From: Ceratotherium simum simum
Lineage: Eukaryota; Chordata; Mammalia; Perissodactyla; Rhinocerotidae
Assembly: GCF_000283155.1 (NCBI RefSeq)
Contig: NW_004454217.1
Span: forward strand, 2,863,604-2,927,603
Reading direction: 5' to 3'
DNA: 64,000 bases
The position numbers and the translations under genes were made by a program. Below are positions 11,960 through 23,569 of the stretch, one piece after another. The notes beneath the pieces were generated by a model. That model did no database searches. It had not been told where the DNA came from and worked only from the letters and a program-made list of their open reading frames with translations. Within the stretch, counting starts at the first letter, position 1; every line of letters starts with the position of its first letter.

Positions 11960-12145
11960 GGATGATGAGGATAATAACATTTTCCTCTAACATTCATTTA
12001 AAAATACTTCTTGAGCTCTTGCCGTGTTCTAACCACTGTTCCAGGAGCTCGAGGTGTAGAAGAGGCACAAGTCCTCATGCAGCTTACATTCAATTAGGAG
12101 ATGACACGTATTAGAAACACAGTTGATAGAAAAACAAATAATTTC
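11960..12145 (-). repeat. L2 3' end, minus orientation
   Basis: Reverse complement of the L2 3' terminus: 'aaatacttcttgagctcttgccgtgttctaaccactgttccagg' followed by 'gcacaagtcctcatgcagcttacattc'. This is the diagnostic 'tattgagcacctactatgtgccaggcactgttctagg ... ctcatggagcttacattct' series. Confidence 0.8.
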
Positions 12146-12401
12146 AGATGTAGTAAGTGTAACGAATATTTTAACAGAAACATTTTAAAGAGATAAATAG
12201 TGACAAAGATAAATAAAAAGACAGGCTACTTTAGATAGCCTGGACAGGTAAGCAGACTTACACACTTTATATTATACTTGTAATTGAGGACAAGTTCTAT
12301 GAAGATAAAGATTTAAACAATTTTTCCTTGAGTTTTACTAGTTTCATAAGTAATTCACATCCTCTACTAAAGGCCAGAACACATCTTCAGAAGTTTGCAA
12401 T

Positions 12402-13067
12402 TGTGGGAGATCAAGATTTGGCCATCCTAAAATATATCTCTTTACCTTGATTGTTTTCTCTGAGGGACATTTGACCTCCCCCACTCACTGCCTAAAGAAT
12501 TTGACATGGTGGCTCCTTCCTGGAACAGATCTTCTATCATGATGGCTGTAAAGATAATGTAGGATAAATGTTACAATAGGAAAGGCACCAACAAGCCCAT
12601 CTTATCAGAAGTTCTGTCTCTCTGGCCACATTCTCTGGATGGCCCTGCAAGGAGTTGCCAGACAAACATTTACATTTATAATGGAAATCTCCATTTGTAA
12701 AGGTATCTCCCTCTCTGTTTTGGGAAGAGGGGGGGATGGCCTCATTTCTAGAGGCTTATCAATGTGGAAGGTGAGGTCTTAAATCTGCATAATAACCTTA
12801 CTCTTGTTTACTGTGCTTTAGTGGTAATCTCCTGTAACTGACTCCCCCCACCCCCAACATCCTCCTTTGTCGTTGGCTGAACGTGGTATTTAAGACAAGA
12901 ATTTCTGCTATTGTGTTGAGAAACGCAGTGTCCCTGGTTTCTCCCATGTATACATGTTATTAAACTTGGTATTATTTTCTCCTGCTAACCTGTCTTGTTA
13001 ATTATTTGGCCAGCCATAAGAACCTTAAGGAAAAGGGCAGAGGGAGATTCTCCCTCTTCCCCCGACA
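12402..13067 (+). mobile_element. Solo LTR of an endogenous retrovirus (class I-like)
   Basis: A 666 bp block starting TGTGGGAG and ending CCCCGACA, flanked by the 4 bp direct repeat CAAT (12398-12401 and 13068-13071). Promoter and processing signals lie in LTR order: a TATTTAAG TATA-like box at about 12887, an ATTAAA polyadenylation signal at 12959-12964, then a T/G-rich stretch and 'cctgtcttgttaatt' resembling U5. A 4 bp duplication fits gammaretrovirus-like (class I) integration. No internal viral genes adjoin either side, so recombination between two LTRs has left one. Family name unknown to me. Confidence 0.75.
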
Positions 13068-13266
13068 CAATTAAGGCACGGGGAATTGAGTAGAGAAAAT
13101 ATCGTGCCATTTCCAACCCTGCTAAGATATCATTTTATTTGCTTTAAATAAGTTTATGGACCAAAAATAACAGAGTTGTTTGGTCTTAAATTTCCGAGGT
13201 TCTGCATTTTAAGATAGTCTAAGCCTGTTTCATGCTTCTGATTATTTAACACTTGAATATCAATCT

Positions 13267-13336
13267 TCCCTCCCTTCTTTCCTTCCTTCCTTCCTTCTTT
13301 CCTTCCTTTTTCTTTCTCTCTCTCTCTTTCTTTCCC
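13267..13336. repeat. (CCTT)n / (TTTC)n microsatellite
   Basis: Run of CCTT and CTTT units changing to TCTC repeats. It directly abuts the truncated ORF2 end of the adjacent minus-strand L1. The 72-codon minus frame (13154-13372) rich in Glu/Lys/Arg is an artefact of this tract. Confidence 0.9.
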
Positions 13337-14515
13337 TCTAGCTGTTAATTTCTCTTTAAGTACTGTCTTCACTGCATCCTATAAGTTTTGGTATGTTATG
13401 TTCTCATTTCCATTTGTCTCAAAGTATTTTCTAATTTCCCTTGTGACTTCTTCTTTGACTCACTGGTTGTTTAAGAAAGTGTTGTTTAATTTCCACATAT
13501 TTGTGAATTTTCCAGTTTTCTTTGTTGTTGATTTCTAGTTTCATTCCAAGTTGTTGGAGAAGATACTTTGTACAACTTCATTTTTTTAAAATTCATTGGG
13601 ACTTGTTCGTTACCTAACATACGATCTATCTTGGAGAATGTTTCACGTGCATTTGAGAAGAAGGAGTTCTGCTCTTGTTGTGGGGAGCATTCTATAAATG
13701 TCCATTAGGTCTAGTTTGTTTATAGTGTTGGTCAAGTCCTCTATTTCCTTATTGATCTTCTATGTAAATGTTCTATCTATTATTGATAGTGGTATATTGA
13801 AGTCTCCAACTATTATTGTAGATCTGTCTATTTCTCCTTATAATTCTGTCATTTTTTTATGTTATATATTTTGGGGTTCTGTTGTTTGGCACACATGGCT
13901 TTCTAAATACCTTGTAAAAGATACAAATGCTTTCGATTGTCCTAATTTCCCAAAGACTCTCCCCCAGCTTTTCCTCCTAGGTCTTTGGTGGTCTATTGTG
14001 TGTCTCAACCATAATCTTTTGCCCCAGGTGTCTGTGAATAGTTAGTTCTACTTGCAGTACTTTCCAGCTATGCTCAAGGCTTTTCTGGTCTAAGTTCTGT
14101 TTAGGCAAACCAGATCTGAGCACTCGCACAGCCCTTCAGGTAGTCCCAGACAGTACAGAACAGACGGACTCAATAATTTGCAAATAAGATCTGTTGTCCT
14201 CACTCTGGTACCTGGAACTAGAGTCCCACACTGGGAACGTGATCTGCCCCTGCCATGGCTCCAGGGAGGGAGTGAGGCAAGGGCAAATTAAAACAGAAGA
14301 AACCTTTCCCAATGTTTTCAAGTTGCCTTTTTCTTGATTCAGTATTCACAGGTTGTTATAAATCCTTGACTGTTTTCCAGAGTTTTGACAAAGCTAGTTC
14401 TGTGAAAGTTGGTTCTGACATTTTCTGGTTTTGTTTTTCTTTTTGATGTTTCTGTGGCGTTACAGAGCTTAGAGCAACCTGCTCCGTCATTATGCTGATG
14501 TCATTGCTCCGGAGT
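13337..14515 (-). mobile_element. L1 LINE, minus strand: 5'UTR joined to ORF2, no ORF1
   Basis: Read on the minus strand, about 14515-13893 resembles an old L1 5'UTR: it opens with a 'gacatcagcataatgacggagcagg' block, the counterpart of 'gacatcagcaagatggcggagtagg'. It then runs directly into ORF2 endonuclease sequence (about 13892-13570: 'tacaataatagttggagacttcaatac', the GDFN region, then the 'ctagacctaatggacat' block) and on into the linker region (to 13337). ORF1 (~1 kb) is missing. The copy is diverged and has frame breaks. The 115-codon plus-strand frame at 13698-14045 is antisense to it. Confidence 0.65.
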
Positions 14516-14619
14516 CTGTGATTTAATTAGGTCTGTAGCTGTTACTGCTCCCTCCAAAAGTTTGAGAAATGCCAAATATTGGATAAGAACCTTAGCTTAA
14601 AACAGAAATATGGGTTTAC

Positions 14620-14790
14620 AATTCTCTCATTCATAAACTGTGTGATTTTGGAAGGATTATTTAATCTCTCTGACTTAATTTTTAGTGTATGTAATCTACA
14701 GTGTTATTTATAAACTATATTTAGGACAAAATGCAAATATTAAGTACCTAAAAATAAAAGTATTCAATAAATATTATTTCCCTTTTCTAC
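14620..14790 (+). repeat. MIR SINE (diverged)
   Basis: 'aactgtgtgattttggaaggattatttaatctctctgactta' matches the MIR core 'ctgtgtgaccttgggcaagttacttaacctctctg'. It is followed by a degraded 3' part ending 'agtattcaataaatattat'. Confidence 0.6.
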
Positions 14791-14799
14791 CTCTTCTCC

Positions 14800-16685
14800 A
14801 TATTCCAAGACCATAAGCATTCATTTCTAACACTTCTCTGCCCTTCTCTGGAGACGTCATAGAGAAATGTCTGAATAAGTTCATAACATTTGTTTGGGAA
14901 GAAACTGGAAATAATTGGAAGAACCCTTGTCTTAATTTTAGAAGATTCATTTCCCAATTCCTCCTTTCTTATTTACTAGATATACATCTTGGGATGCTGA
15001 CTTAAGATTTCTGGTCCTTTTTCTTTCTCATCCGTAAAACAGAAGTTATTATATCTATAGGCCAGAGTCTTGGAGAAATTTTACAGAGAGGTAAATCTGC
15101 TTATCAAGATACATAGTAAAGAATAGACTCAGGATATTTTTAAAAATAAGTGAATGAGTTAACACACGAACGATGCTGAAGCCTAACGGTACATGGAAAT
15201 AGTTTATGAAGATAATGCCCAGCTGTTCCCATTTAGTAAATACCCACACAAAGGAATAAAGAAATGGAGATGTGAATAGTAAAGAACCGTTATGTCCCAT
15301 TTTAGAATTCTGTGGAATAGTAATTTTTAAGCAAGAAAGGAAAGAAAAGGCATTACAAATTTCAAAAAATAACCTTTAAGTCAATCAATGCATCTGCACA
15401 TTTTCTGTGAAATGGAAATTAAGATATTTCACCAAATGCATACAAGATTTATAATGATATGTGCCACCCTCCACCCTGTGTTGAAAATCATTGCCCCACA
15501 GAAGGATATGAATTATGTTGACAACACATTTGAGCTCAGTGTTAAGAAAAATTGTCCACAAATATATTATTCCTCTTTTATAATAAGAATTAAACACATT
15601 ATGGTTATAAATACACTGGGGTTATTTTGAGGAAATTTCACAATAGTTTAATTTCCCATTTGGAAATAAGTGGCATATGAAAACTGGTCATTATATACAT
15701 GAATTTTCTTTTCCCTGACTATCAGTGTCACACGTTTCACAATTACTTAAATGTACTATACAATTTACATTTACAAACAAGTTACTGGTAAGAACGTCTT
15801 GTGTATTCTGCCACCCAAATTGTTTAACTATCTGTACTATCTACACTATGGATACAACCCCAGTCCAAGGTGAACTAGAGTTGCTAGTGAACTGGTTATA
15901 CAGATCCTTACTCACTGTTAATTTTCATAACAGAAGAGTTCCCCACAAAAGGTAAAATCAGGAAATGTGTTTGGTGTGTGTACATCTACCCCAGGCTCAA
16001 TAAGGAGCATGTACCTATATATTTACCAATAAATATACGGCCTTAAGAATAGCATTAGCATCAAGATACAATAACAAGAGGAAAGGAATATAAAGAGATT
16101 TTACATGCAGATGGTGCCTTGCTATTTATCACTAAGCCACAAACAATTATCCTGGAAATATTGAGATTAATAGGCCCATTTCGTAAAAGAGCTAATTGTG
16201 AGAGGCATTGGGATAAATTTGAGCTATTTTCCGTATCAAAAGTTTTCTCTAGGGCAACTGCATTTTCTACAGAGTTATAACCAACCTGCCAATGCCACAA
16301 AAATTTTTCTGCAATTTTAGGATGCTTCATTTTATGCGAATGTGATTATTCTGGGATTGTGGGGTTATATGCAGATAAATCTGGAAAGTGGCACTGTCTA
16401 AGGGATGCCCAGCACCTGCAACATACCAGAAGTTCAGTTTCCCTCACACATCTGAATTCTCTCTCCTTTGTCTACTTCAGAGCCTAATACAATCCAATAT
16501 GTTTTGGTAGTGATTTTCAATTAATGAATATTCATGAACAGCGAACATTTGAAAGGCTTTGGATTTTTACTATGCCGATAACTGGGGGATTTGCTACAGC
16601 TTCCATAAGTCAACATGCAGTAAACAAAGCCAGGCCAAGAAGTTTTATGGCAAGGGCATAGGCTATGAGACTGCAGAGTAAAGTT
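14800..16685. other. Unassigned sequence
   Basis: About 1.9 kb without a recognised repeat or gene. Small overlapping frames on opposite strands (15055-15300, 15385-15630, 15725-15955, 16061-16330) share no features with known proteins. Confidence 0.45.
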
Positions 16686-16689
16686 GAAT

Positions 16690-16862
16690 AACAGAGAAAC
16701 AGGAGACTGAGTTCAGAAAACACAGATTCAAGTTCCAGGTCCTTCACTAGCTGTGTGATTCTGCACGTCAATCATTGCATCTGTCTCTTCTGTGAAATGG
16801 GATTAAAGATCCTGTAATCAAATGGGACCATATATGAAGCACTTTATAAACAATAAAATATG
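16690..16862 (+). repeat. MIR SINE
   Basis: 'agattcaagttccaggtccttcactagctgtgtgattctg' and 'tgcatctgtctcttctgtgaaatggg' are the MIR core and downstream blocks in order, ending 'gaagcactttataaacaat'. Confidence 0.8.
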
Positions 16863-16869
16863 AAAGAAA

Positions 16870-17868
16870 ACGATATACATGTTAGCTTTGGTTGTTTCTT
16901 GCAAATTGGGTAATTATGCTCGTCTCACTCAAAAACAGGTGTTAAACATCTTTCTACTAAGCATCTTCGGCTGGACTGTAAATTTCAGTAGGAGGAGTTG
17001 CCGTGTTAGAAGCCAGAACATTCTTAGAATCCTGCTGAAAAGAAAGCATTTGCAAGTTGTATTTGACTACTTCTTAATAAGTTGTATTCTTTTTGAAAAA
17101 CCCACAGAAAATAAAGAGCAAACACTTATTTGAATGCTATAATTTTGCTCCTCACATTAAGTACAATGTAGCAATATTACAGTTGGAACAATTTAGTGGA
17201 AGGAGTGATGGAAGAAAATGGAAATCATTAAGCTAAATATCACCCTACGTAACTTAGGCTACCTATTTGAATAACAACCAGATTAATTTTTTCGATTAGC
17301 TACAGCTAGACAGAGAAGACATTCATGAACAACTAACAGCATATATAAACACTTAGAAGCATATTTTCTTCTTTAGCTTTATGTAAGCTAGAGATGATAA
17401 TAAATGTTTCCTCATGGCTATATCTGATCAGCCAAATTCCTTTGCTCAATTACAGTCTATCCTTGAAAAAAATGAACTAAACTGGGAATGAATTAGATAA
17501 AATACTAAAAAATAACATTAAAGGAATATTTACTTCATTGAGAAACCAGATCTATAGCCAAGGAAGGAACTCGAATCTAGTGCTTCCCACACTGTGTGAT
17601 GAGCGGCAAGTATCTTCTTTTTCTTCATTTCAATTTGATACTTCTGTAAAGTGCAATAAATATGTTACCCATAAAATAAAATTTTATAAAGAAGTGCCAA
17701 AAACAGTCCCATTTTTCTTGTTATTATTAGATTTAAAGACATGTTGTTAATCTGTCAAAATGCGATACAAGTTTCTGCAATGTTTACTCTCAGTTTCTGT
17801 ACTTATATCCTCACTGATAGTAACAAACGGCCTGCGGACAGTTACCAGACTGCAGACTAGACTTTGAG
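16870..17868. other. Unassigned sequence
   Basis: No recognisable element. The 84- and 70-codon frames at 16879-17133 and 17538-17750 show no domain. Confidence 0.45.
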
Positions 17869-18091
17869 TAGCTAACTTTTTTTTTTGTAAAGGGCTAGAT
17901 AGTAAATATTTTAGGCCTTGTGTACCACATGGTCTCTGTTATGACTACTAAACTTGGCTGTTCTGACATGGAAACTGCAATAGACAAGGCATAAATAAAT
18001 GGTCATAACTTTATGTTGCAACAAAACTTTAGTTATAAAAGCAAGTAGTAGCTTGGATTTGGCTGATGAGCTATAGTTTGCTGATATCTGC
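17869..18091. mobile_element. Non-autonomous DNA transposon fragment (hAT-type MER)
   Basis: 'tgtaaagggctagatagtaaatattttaggccttgtg' through 'aataaatggtcataactttatgttgcaacaaaactttag' to 'gatttggctgatgagctatagtttgctg' is the complete internal order of a very common mammalian MER element of the hAT group. The left terminus is eroded by a T run (17878-17886). I do not assign the exact subfamily. Confidence 0.7.
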
Positions 18092-18685
18092 TCTAAGCTA
18101 TGGCATCCATGGTGTCTGTCAATGTAACACACAAGAGAAAATTCTAAAACATTGACATACTAGATTATCAATGCAAATTCCAAGGATGGGTGGAAAATTC
18201 TATCTGGATTAATGGAATGGGGCAGAATGGGGTAAGGGAAAGAAATACATAACTGAGGAGTCAAGGCCTGATTTAGGGCAAAGCAAATTGAAAAGTGGAA
18301 GGAGAAAGCAAGTGGTGACACACAGAGAAGAAAGAATATGCATTTAGCACTCTCCCTAATGTGGCAAGCATTCAAAAATGTTGGTCATTATTAGTTTTAG
18401 GGTAAATCTTGTCTATGAGAGATTAAGTTGTAACTTTTTTTATGGGCACTTTTGGTGTGCTATAGTTAAGATGGTACTTTAAAGTATCAAGCTGTGAGGA
18501 AACAAAGAAATTTTGTACAGAAGTAGCACCCTGCTGTTAATTATGAGACCTGATTATATTCTAAGACAGTTGCCGCCGTCTTGCAACTTTGATCAACTTT
18601 CAACTTTCCTTCAGTCTCTTGATTTGTAATAAGGCGATACATTCAACTAAATATATCTTTCCTTCACAATGTAGATTTTTTGTGT
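18092..18685. other. Unassigned sequence
   Basis: Nothing firm. Positions 18340-18395 faintly resemble the shared L2/MIR 3' end ('agcattcaaaaatgttggtcatt'), too weak to call. Confidence 0.4.
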
Positions 18686-18687
18686 GG

Positions 18688-18845
18688 TGAAAGGAGCACT
18701 GGGTTAAGATGTAGCCTTTAGCTTCCAGTACTTTCTTTGCCACTGACCAGCTATGCAGTCAAAGACAAGTTGCTTAAACGTCCCAGGCATCATTTCCTAA
18801 TCTATTAAAATGAAGCTTCGAACTGATGACCTACAAGACCTCATA
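18688..18845 (+). repeat. MIR-type SINE (diverged)
   Basis: Order of blocks: 'ggagcactgggttaagatg', 'tttgccactgaccagctatgc', 'gacaagttgcttaaac', 'tttcctaatctattaaaatga' and 'aactgatgacctacaagacc'. All are diverged counterparts of MIR blocks. Confidence 0.6.
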
Positions 18846-18849
18846 AAAA

Positions 18850-19341
18850 GAAATCACCTTGTGTCAGATTTACCTTTGCTGGTAATTCTCTATATGAATA
18901 TATGAATATACCTGTTGACCCTTTAAACTGTGGCACTCTCTCTGCCAAGTATCACCAAGGTTTATAATGTCCCATTTTGCTTTCAGTTAAGGAGATCATA
19001 TTTAGAAAGATCTACATTATCAGAAGAAAAAAAGAAATTCTGCTTTATATAATCCGAGCTTCCAGCCTGAGTGATAGTGCCTAAACTACTTAAGGCATGC
19101 AGATAGAATAACAGAGCAATTATTAATGTCTAGTGAAAAAGAAGAATAATCTAGGAGATCAGTATGTAAGGTAATGTTCCATAGCAACAGAGCAGGGAGT
19201 GGATTTTTCTGGTCAGAAGAAGTTGTAGGATTAGTGATCTTGGCAGGAAAAACAGAACATTCTTGATCCTCTTCTAACACTATCTATTGCCAAGGAAGAT
19301 TTTGTTTTAACCCTTTTTATCTTCGTCAATATAAACCTGAT

Positions 19342-19346
<5 letters not shown>
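18850..19346. other. Unassigned sequence
   Basis: No recognisable feature. A perfect near-tandem 'atatgaat' pair occurs at about 18892-18908. Confidence 0.45.

Positions 19347-19379
<33 letters not shown>
19347..19379. repeat. (GATA)n microsatellite
   Basis: About eight uninterrupted GATA units, preceded by one interrupted unit. Likely polymorphic in length. Confidence 0.95.
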
Positions 19380-19989
19380 ATGAGAGATAAAATCTTTGTT
19401 ATGGGAAGTTGGAGAATAAATAATAAGATTTATTCAACCTAGGCCCCTAAGTTAGTTGAATTATTTAGAAGATAGGCAAGATCTTGTCACTACCTTCAAA
19501 AGGCACTAATCAATAAGGTATCTCTTTGGTAACCCAACAAATATTTATTACCAGAACCAAAAATCCATTCTGACTTCCCCCACTTACTTATACTTTTGAA
19601 CTTATTGACTGAATATGCTGCTGCTTTAAAAATTGAACAAAACATATAAATACAGCAGTGATAACTAGAAAGTAACTACAGAAAAATATAAAGCTATCAT
19701 AAAAATAACTCACGATTACATCACCATGAGGTGACCATTCTTAATATGAAAGAGAGATTCAAAGATACTTTTAAAAGTAATTTTCCTATAAAAATATGGG
19801 AATGACAATAATACTGCAAATATTTTTTGATAACTTTAACATTCTGTCTTCAGAATTTTCTCATATTCTTAGCTATGTTTTGAGACTATTTGCACATGAT
19901 CTCGTTAGACAGCTCGACAAAATGAATGTAGCTAGCTCATTGGTAATATATATTATATTGCTTTTGATTTTTACTATTCTAAATAATAG
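19380..19989. other. Unassigned sequence, possibly the start of an old L1
   Basis: No firm match. The part near 19700-19790 may belong to the adjacent minus-strand L1 fragment. Confidence 0.35.
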
Positions 19990-20240
19990 CTAGATAAACA
20001 TGATTTTGTGTATATATTTGTACACGTCTCAATTTCTTCAGGATAATTCCTGAAAATGAAATTACTATTTCAAAGTCTATGAATACTATTAAGGATTTTT
20101 ATATGTGTATTGCCTAACTTACCTTGAGAATAATTGCACTTATAATATTTTCTTGAAATAAAGTATTGTTCACTTCTGCCAGTAACTTATCTGTGTGCGT
20201 GTATCTTAACATTTCTAACAATACAGGATATTATAATATT
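19990..20240 (-). mobile_element. Old L1 ORF2 fragment, minus orientation
   Basis: 'tctcaatttcttcaggataattcctgaaaatgaaattactatttcaaag' followed by 'attgcctaacttaccttgagaa...' and 'cttctgccagtaacttatct' is the reverse-complement order of the L1 ORF2 C-terminal region ('ccttaggataaattcctaaaagtggaattgctgggtcaaagg'). Confidence 0.55.
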
Positions 20241-20939
20241 TTAAATCTTTTCCTATTTTGTAGACTATTTCACAGTCTTTATTATTTAGTCTTTCCGCTA
20301 TTCTCATATTTCTTGGGTTATTGTTGCTCTAGAACATAGGATCCATTTATCTTTTTGATATCTATAATGACTATAAAATATCTTCTTTCACAGTAGAATT
20401 AAATTTAACCATGTTATGAGACAATTTAATAATCTGTTTACTCTTTTCTCAGTGTTTCACACGGCTCTAAAGATTACTGTAAGTTATCAATAAATATTTG
20501 TTTAATTAATAAATGATTAAATTAATTGATATTTACCATTTAAGGTGCATATGAATGAGTATATTTGGGTCTTATTTCTTGAATAGGAAATGTTAATTAT
20601 TTTTATCAGTTTTTTCTTAATCTTGAGATTCAGCAACAACTGATTTATTTGATGTACAGTTTTTATAATAAATACTCAGACTTCTTACTGTTTCTACAAA
20701 TTAGGCAAATGTCAACTAGATTAGTAAGATTGTGTTTTCTGTAATGTATTTTGTATGCTTTTAAAAACTAATACAGGAGTCACAAAGAAGTAGCTGAATC
20801 AGATTGACCCTCCCACCCCCCAAAATTATAAACGCTGCACAAAATAAATCAAACGAAAAGCACCAGTCATCAGTGCAAAGGAAGCACACAAGGGGAAACT
20901 CATATTCGTGCTGAATTTCTCCTTAAGCACACTTTCTAA
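20241..20939. other. Unassigned AT-rich sequence
   Basis: No recognisable feature apart from a short C run at about 20813-20820. Confidence 0.45.
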
Positions 20940-21430
20940 ATAGTTGCTTATAGAAAGTGATGGTTTTATTGGTCAGAGGAAATTCAGAGAGTTGACTTGC
21001 CAAGAAAGCTGGAATTGGAGATAGAGGAGAGAGTAGTGGAGAAAATCCTTGAAAATATGTATAAAAACTGTCTCACATCCTTGGACGACTCCCTTTTTTC
21101 TAGCAGTCTCACAAGTTATGGGCACTTCAGTCTCCCCAAACTGTAATCTCTTTCTTCCCCACTCAGTGAGACTTCTGAGGTTTGTTTGGCTTCTCATTAT
21201 CTTAGTGGTTGCCTGGAAACTCCCTCCAGAAAGTAAGCTGTTGGTTGCAATTATAGGGTTTATCTCAGTTGTTTTCCTTCTCCAGGGGATCATAGCCCTG
21301 CACCGCTTGCTATCCAATAACTGAAAACCATTGTTTCATATGGTTTTCTGATTTCCAGTTGTTTAAGATGGGAAGGTGAGTCTGATGCCTCTTAATCCTC
21401 ATGGTCTGCAGTGGGAGTCTATATACATTT
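20940..21430 (+). repeat. Probable old L1M 3'UTR-like repeat
   Basis: 'gtttatctcagttgttttccttctccaggggatcat' and 'ctgaaaaccattgtttcatatggttttctgatttccagttgtttaagatggg' match a familiar mammalian repeat tail, usually attached to old L1 3'UTRs. The two opposed frames of 114 and 91 codons at 20973-21317 (-) and 21049-21324 (+) are therefore repeat by-products, not genes. Confidence 0.4.
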
Positions 21431-21502
21431 ACTTTCATAATCCCATTGAGGGGTTATGAAATACCAAGTGCCACTAAACTTGTTTCCAAGTGATACAGTT
21501 GT

Positions 21503-21562
21503 GCTTTTGTTTTGGTTTGGTTTGTTTTCTGGTTTTTCTTGGTTTGGTTCTTTGTTTTTGCC
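21503..21562. repeat. GT-rich low-complexity tract
   Basis: Plus strand is almost purely T and G with TTTGG/GGTTT units. Confidence 0.85.
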
Positions 21563-21709
21563 TACCTATATGATCCAATAAATATACCTACGTAGAGCAG
21601 TGCCATCAGTATTTACTGAACCGAGTAGGATTTTTGCTAATTTACCTTCCTTCATCTTTCTCTTTGTTCTTTGGCAGAAGTAAAGCTAGAGAATCATCAC
21701 TGTCTGCTA

Positions 21710-21926
21710 AAATGACTACGGGCTTGGTTGACACCACCCTGCTGGATCTGAAGCCTTGCCATGCCACTTACTAACTCTGGGATCTCAGGGAATTTGCATA
21801 ACTCTTCTGAGACTCAGTTTCTTCAGCTATAAAATGGGGATGAAATACAAATACTTATTTTGAAATATTCATTGTTTGAACAATGAATGAATTACACAAA
21901 ATGTAGTGTCTGGCATATAGATCATA
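21710..21926 (+). repeat. MIR SINE
   Basis: 'gatctgaagccttgccatgccacttactaactctgggatctcaggg', 'cataactcttctgagactcagtttcttcagctataaaatgggga' and 'atgtagtgtctggcatatag' are the MIR blocks in order. One of the best-preserved MIRs in the window. Confidence 0.85.
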
Positions 21927-21929
21927 TGA

Positions 21930-23565
21930 AAAATAGGAGACAGAAATCTATATGCTATAGAAAAGGATAGGGAAAACAACTCATATAGGAACAGTGTGAA
22001 ATAGAGAAAACAACACAGAATATATGTGTAGGAGGGCACTAATCATAAGTCCCTTCTTGGAAAATTTTTTTGACCTTCATAAACCTCACTTTTCTCATTT
22101 TTATAATGAAATGGTTTAAGTTGATAATTCTGAATGTTGTGTATAAAAGTTAAATTATATTATCTAGGCCTACTTAATACCACATTTTAACAAACTGAGC
22201 TAACTGGTCACATATAAAGCTGAATTTTTGCTTCTTTTTCTTATTTATTTATTTATTTATTTTTTAATATTAAGCACCAGCCAGGAGATTTTTGTGATTA
22301 CTTGTTATCATAAAAAGAGGTTATTGTATTATTGTATCTTGTATTTCAGAGCAAATAACTTCTCTTCTTTTTAGGTCTTACCATCTAAAAGATTCTATTA
22401 GTCAGCTTCATTTTATCTCATAAATCATCTGTAAGGCATTTCTTTATGCTTACTTATCTCTGTAACTTTCCCTGAGTAGGGTGTCTCTGCTGAGACATTA
22501 TTTAATAAATTTCCCCCAATATTTCCAGGATGGAAACACAAAGGTCCTGGAGATTGTCTCTCCAACAGTTCAAAACAGAAATTAGTGAGGCTGTGGAAAC
22601 TTATCTGAAGTTAAATTCTTGTTTTTCACAGCACTTAACCAGAGGAAATTGTAAAGCCACATGGGAGTTCTGGAAAAAGCTACTAAAACCAAAGATCACT
22701 TACATTTTTGTTAATTGAAAATGTGGACACTATTCATGCAATGCCTATCATTTTCTGATGTTGTCTGTGTGCTACTGAGATCTTGAAAGCTGATAATGAA
22801 AATTTCCACATATACAAAAAACAAAGTTAAAAAAAAACCAACTTCATATTTCAATACTATGCATCGTTCTGCAATGATATTATCACTCAATAGACTGTGC
22901 CCTTTCTTCCCCCAGTGCTTCCACCTAACACATAATTGTCTTGTGCTCAATTTCTTCACCAGCCTGGCCAAGCAGGAGTCAGGATACTGACCTTATGAGC
23001 CGGAGCGGGCAAAGGGAGGAGTAGGACTAGTCTTGCCTGTAGAGGCTGGAGCAATCTGCGAGTCAATGACCAATGTGAAACTGAGGACACAGCACCTGGG
23101 CCAGTATGCATCATTACAAGGCTGGTCCCAGGTAACACGTTAACAACTAGGGATAACTAAAGAGAGTTGGGGTAAAAGGAAAGAAAAAAATCCTGAGTCC
23201 CAGGACAGGACCACAGATACTTTTTACCAAGCATTTTTAATTTTTTAACATAAGCTTTGCATTTTAATAAAATAAATTAATGCCTTTCATTTCATGTGAT
23301 GTAATTACAGTACAAAATTTTATACCACTATTATGATGTGGAAAACATAATTCTCTGCAATTCCATTTCACCCTTTTTAGTATCTACATAGGAAAAAGTG
23401 AAATGGAGAAGTGAGAGGACCTATTATTTTCACCTGTCGTCTGCATTACCCAGAATATATAAATTAATGGAATTAAATAATATATGAATGCTTACAAATC
23501 AATAATACAAAGAGAGAAATCTTTGAAAGAGAGTGCAGTTTTTGAAAAAGACAAATAATCCAATT
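21930..23565. other. Unassigned sequence with a (TTTA)n tract
   Basis: A short (TTTA)5-6 array lies at about 22239-22262. A GC-richer patch at about 22995-23140 resembles nothing I know. Small frames (22530-22718, 22711-22990, 22956-23138) overlap each other on both strands and are not supported as genes. Confidence 0.45.
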
Positions 23566-23569
23566 TAGA

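Noticed and set aside
13154..13372. Glu/Lys/Arg-rich minus-strand frame of 72 codons
   Set aside because: Produced by the (CCTT)n/(TTTC)n microsatellite.
20973..21324. Opposed frames of 114 (-) and 91 (+) codons, the latter with membrane-like stretches
   Set aside because: The block matches the text of an old L1-associated repeat tail, and overlapping frames on both strands point to repeat composition, not genes.
21867..21888. Hairpin ATTCATTGTT-tg-AACAATGAAT as a regulatory stem-loop or terminator
   Set aside because: It lies inside a MIR 3' region and is AT-rich, so it is most simply chance; no adjoining transcript.
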